DNA of 64,000 bases from Alphaproteobacteria bacterium. GTDB taxonomy: Bacteria > Pseudomonadota > Alphaproteobacteria > RF32 > CAG-239. Shown in pieces: positions 61,288 through 64,000 of this stretch. The stretch spans positions 21,170-85,169 of the forward strand of contig SUUY01000005.1 of NCBI GenBank assembly GCA_015062285.1, written 5' to 3'. The position numbers and the translations under genes were made by a program. The notes below the pieces were generated by a model. It ran no database searches and was not told the origin of the DNA. It was given only the letters and a program-made list of their open reading frames with translations. Every line of letters starts with the position of its first letter. Positions within the stretch are counted from its first letter, which is position 1.

Positions 61288-62505
61288 ATGCAAACCGGAG
61301 CAAGATATCAAGCTGCATTAGAAATATTAACCGAAGTTTTCAAAAATCAAAAACCGGCAGATTCAATTATAAATGATTATGTCCGCTCTCGTAAATATAT
61401 CGGGTCTAAAGATCGTCGTTTTATATGTGATTTGGTATGGAACATTATTCGCAACCGATTAAAACTTGAATTTGATGCTAAATCTGATGACCCGAGAAAA
61501 ATACTCTTATGGTATCACAAAAACCAATTAAAAGATATTTTTGATGGTTCACAATACGGCATGTCTCCGTTAACAGCTGAAGAAAAAACTTGGCTTGAAA
61601 GCTCAAATGAACAACCATATCCTGATTATATTGAAGCAGAATGCCCTCAGTGGTTATTTGAACAAATATCAAATATAGAATTTTGCAAAGCTCTAAACCA
61701 GCCGGCAACTGCCGATTTTAGGGCTCATGGACACATCCGCCAAGATGTAATCAAACGCCTAAACTCCGAAGGAATAGAAGTAACTCCAACACCCTATGCC
61801 CCAAACGGATTTAGAAGCTTTGAAAGAATTAATGTCAATAATATCTCTTCTTACCAAGAGGGTTGGTTTGAAGTTCAAGATGAAGCGTCACAAATTGCAG
61901 CTCTTTTATGCAATATTAAACCTCAACATAAAATTATCGATTATTGTTGCGGAGCCGGAGGCAAAAGCCTTGCCTTGTCAGATATAATAAACAATCAAGG
62001 AAAAATTCTGGCTCATGATATAAGCTATAAAAGACTTTCAGCCATAAAACCTCGTCTTGAGCGTTTGGGCGTTAAAAACATAGAATTAACCGATATTATT
62101 GCAGATAGTGATAGAGACTTTGATAAATTTATTATCGACGCTCCTTGCTCCGGAACCGGAACATGGCGACGTGCACCAGACGCCAAATATCGTCTAACTC
62201 CACAAATGTTAAGATCATTAAACCAAACACAGTATGACTTACTGGAGCTAGCAGCAAACAAAGTTAAAATTAACGGACAAATTATATATATAACGTGTTC
62301 TGTACTGACTAAAGAAAACGAGGATATTATCAACCTGTTTTTAAGCAAACACAACAATTTTAGCCTTAACAACATTAAAGATGTTTGGGAACAACAAATA
62401 GAATGTCCCTACCCACATCACAACCAATATATGCTAAGAATGTCTCCTCAAACTACTAATACAGATGGTTTTTTTATTTGTATTCTGCAAAAAAACTCTA
62501 TCTAG
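61288..62505 (+). CDS. rsmB: 16S rRNA m5C methyltransferase RsmB-like
   Basis: A 405-residue protein with an N-terminal NusB/RsmB-like helical domain and a C-terminal SAM methyltransferase: IIDYCCGAGGKSLALSDI, FIIDAPCSGTGTWRRAPDAK (catalytic Cys), IIYITCSVLTKENEDII (second Cys). It methylates a cytosine of 16S rRNA. It starts 3 nt after rlmE. RsmB versus a close RsmF-type homologue cannot be separated further. Confidence 0.9.
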   Translation: MQTGARYQAALEILTEVFKNQKPADSIINDYVRSRKYIGSKDRRFICDLVWNIIRNRLKLEFDAKSDDPRKILLWYHKNQLKDIFDGSQYGMSPLTAEEKTWLESSNEQPYPDYIEAECPQWLFEQISNIEFCKALNQPATADFRAHGHIRQDVIKRLNSEGIEVTPTPYAPNGFRSFERINVNNISSYQEGWFEVQDEASQIAALLCNIKPQHKIIDYCCGAGGKSLALSDIINNQGKILAHDISYKRLSAIKPRLERLGVKNIELTDIIADSDRDFDKFIIDAPCSGTGTWRRAPDAKYRLTPQMLRSLNQTQYDLLELAANKVKINGQIIYITCSVLTKENEDIINLFLSKHNNFSLNNIKDVWEQQIECPYPHHNQYMLRMSPQTTNTDGFFICILQKNSI

Positions 62506-63742
62506 ATTTCTTTTGAACAAAATAATCATTTCCTTTAGATGAGGCCATTCTCTTCGGTTTTGTTATTATTTCTTTTTCAAAATTAAAATACTTCTGTTCA
62601 AGTCCATCTAAATAATCTACTTTATCTTTATTATTACCGTAAGACGTACGTAAATCAGAACTAATATTTTTCCACATTATTTGCCGCTCTTTCTCCGGAA
62701 TTGTATGAGTATCTATCAACTCACTAACGGCACCTTCCAATAGCATTATTTTGTCTTTCCCCTCACAACCTTTTGCTAAAGTCATTAGCTCTAATATTTT
62801 TTCTCTACCTGTCAGGTATGAAGCCAGCTCCAATTGAGTTGCCAAATATGCTTTTTTATCTCTTTTTACTTGTAACTTAGCAATGCTATGTAGAGTTTTT
62901 ATTTTATCTTTTTCTGATTTTGCGTATTTTAAGGCTTCCAGATAATAGATCAGAGCTGTCTTCTCTCCCTCTGTTTTTTTTCCATTCAAAATCTCTGACG
63001 CATTTTGGCTGATATAAGACTTGGCATATATACTATATATCGAAAATCTAGCTTCATCATCCTGATTTCTATCACTTTTCAATGCCCTTTCACAAGCTTC
63101 TCTGATTAAGGCATTCTTTTTTCCACTTTTTTCCTGCAAATAATTTATACAGGTATTAATCAATTCTATATTGCTGGTTAATGACAAGGCTTTCGCCATA
63201 TAATCTGCAATTTGCGGATTATCACCTCTAACATAGTAGTTTTTTGTTCCTTCGTATACTTCAAATAATAAAGCTACATTATGATACCCTTGAGCTAATT
63301 GCTCATTATTTATGATATTTCTATCATATAAATCAACAACATCGCGTTTTAAATTCTCTATTGCAATATTTGTCAAAAAACTATTTCGACTGTGCAGAGA
63401 AAAAAATTCTCTTCCCACACTCAAAACTTCATATGTTTCCATAAGTTCAGGAATATCTTTGATCCTGGCCTCAACAATAAGATCTAATTGTTCTTTTGTA
63501 GCTTTATCCATATCTATCTGCACGGCAATTATACTCATAAATGAGTTAATCGCCATATCATAATCAGCACAATCCATGGAAAAAGATGCATCTTTTATAT
63601 AGCCTAATGTTTCCCTCAACTGCTCTCTATCATACATTGCTTCAATATCATCTTCTGTCAAAGCAGGCATCGCTATTTGCACCTGTTCTTCAACTTCCGT
63701 GTTGTCATCACTGTATTCTGTATTCTGCTTTTCTTGTAACAT
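62498..63742 (-). CDS. Large helical-repeat protein next to flagellin
   Basis: A 414-residue acidic protein, all helical in appearance with TPR-like spacing (LGYIKDASFSMDCADYDMAI, QIADYMAKALSLTSNIELI, KTALIYYLEALKYAKSEKDK, HSIAKLQVKRDKKAYLATQL). The family is not recognised. It lies between the rsmB 3' end and the flagellin gene, on the same strand as the latter. A role linked to flagella is possible from position only. AGGAT precedes the ATG. Confidence 0.65.
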   Translation of the reverse strand: MLQEKQNTEYSDDNTEVEEQVQIAMPALTEDDIEAMYDREQLRETLGYIKDASFSMDCADYDMAINSFMSIIAVQIDMDKATKEQLDLIVEARIKDIPELMETYEVLSVGREFFSLHSRNSFLTNIAIENLKRDVVDLYDRNIINNEQLAQGYHNVALLFEVYEGTKNYYVRGDNPQIADYMAKALSLTSNIELINTCINYLQEKSGKKNALIREACERALKSDRNQDDEARFSIYSIYAKSYISQNASEILNGKKTEGEKTALIYYLEALKYAKSEKDKIKTLHSIAKLQVKRDKKAYLATQLELASYLTGREKILELMTLAKGCEGKDKIMLLEGAVSELIDTHTIPEKERQIMWKNISSDLRTSYGNNKDKVDYLDGLEQKYFNFEKEIITKPKRMASSKGNDYFVQKKSR

Positions 63743-63856
63743 TTATTAAAATCCTATACTAACAATTTAATCCATTGTACAGATTTTGAAACAAAATGCA
63801 AGAATTTTGTCTATCTTCCTTTATATAGTCATTAATTATATAATCACAATATACTC

Positions 63857-63893
63857 AAAAAAAACCTCGCCCTTTTTTTATAAGAGCGAGGTT
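63857..63893 (-). terminator. Terminator downstream of flagellin
   Basis: AACCTCGCTC/GGGCGAGGTT stem with a TTATAAAAAAA loop is followed by eight T on the minus strand, about 24 nt past the flagellin stop. Confidence 0.88.
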
Positions 63894-63916
63894 CAATATT
63901 TCTAATTGTCTTTTCT

Positions 63917-64000
63917 TTAGAACAATTTCAATACTGATTGTGCAGCTTGAGATGCCAAAGACAAAGAGTTAATAGCCAATTGTTGACGGGTTTGTAATGC
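63917..64000 (-). CDS. Flagellin, C-terminal part (runs off the right edge)
   Basis: The frame gives 27 residues to the stop: ALQTRQQLAINSLSLASQAA then QSVLKLF. This is the conserved C-terminal helix of bacterial flagellin (QTRQQLA..SL..A.Q). The rest lies beyond the window. With the flg and mot genes and the double-FlaF gene it supports a motile cell. The gene is probably preceded by other flagellins. Confidence 0.88.
   Translation of the reverse strand, partial: ALQTRQQLAINSLSLASQAAQSVLKLF

Overview
The window is a 64 kb piece of an AT-rich bacterial chromosome with dense, short-gapped operons on both strands. Gene content points to a flagellated, Gram-negative, host-associated alphaproteobacterium. 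The evidence is FlaF-type flagellin regulation, the rpmI-rplT-pheS-pheT block, the lepB-rnc-era-acpS block, Lol lipoprotein transport, an ELM1-like protein and an outer-membrane barrel protein. The alphaproteobacterial assignment is inference from gene families; there is no rRNA here to settle it.

Layout: 1-3.2 kb is a MoxR/DUF58/TPR cluster. 3.3-12.4 kb holds a UvrD/PcrA helicase, pheT-pheS-rplT-rpmI and lolD-lolC. 12.4-16.4 kb is flagellar: a double-FlaF protein and flgF-flgG-flgA-flgH, with a structured 3' region downstream of flgH. 17-20.8 kb is era-rnc-lepB-acpS-DUF2062, followed by a lipoprotein and tRNA-Met. 21-27 kb has a BOF protein, a nitroreductase, motA-motB, an MsrA-like protein, nagA-nagB and a membrane protein. 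27-30.5 kb has a single-chain glycyl-tRNA synthetase, a HAD hydrolase and an outer-membrane barrel.

30.7-39.2 kb is the accessory heart of the window. Downstream of tRNA-Gln(TTG) there is a ladder of six related repeats, each containing or abutting a CCAGCCA that matches the tRNA 3' end. They separate one-gene cassettes of unrelated content: an ART-like protein with a frameshift, a secreted protein, a membrane protein, an orphan, a histidine phosphatase and an ELM1-like protein. No integrase is visible. 39.2-45 kb is mixed, with gene remnants, a LysE/GAP-like transporter, AlkD, a mutarotase, an HD alarmone-hydrolase-like protein and a MazG-like protein. 45-51 kb has a Y-family polymerase, two cysteine-rich secreted proteins with shuffled modules, and four paralogous nucleotidyltransferase-fold genes arranged as a head-on inverted pair of pairs. 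51-62.5 kb is metabolic and RNA housekeeping: guaC, ndk, pta-ackA, two Ppx/GppA proteins, rlmE and rsmB. The right edge holds a helical-repeat protein and the C-terminus of a flagellin.

Scattered through the window are five orphan genes (9.9, 16.6, 35.6, 39.3 and 43.3 kb). Each has its own near-consensus sigma-70 promoter with a 17-nt spacer, an AT-rich leader without a clear Shine-Dalgarno, and its own hairpin terminator. They look like a distinct acquired gene class set among normal operons.
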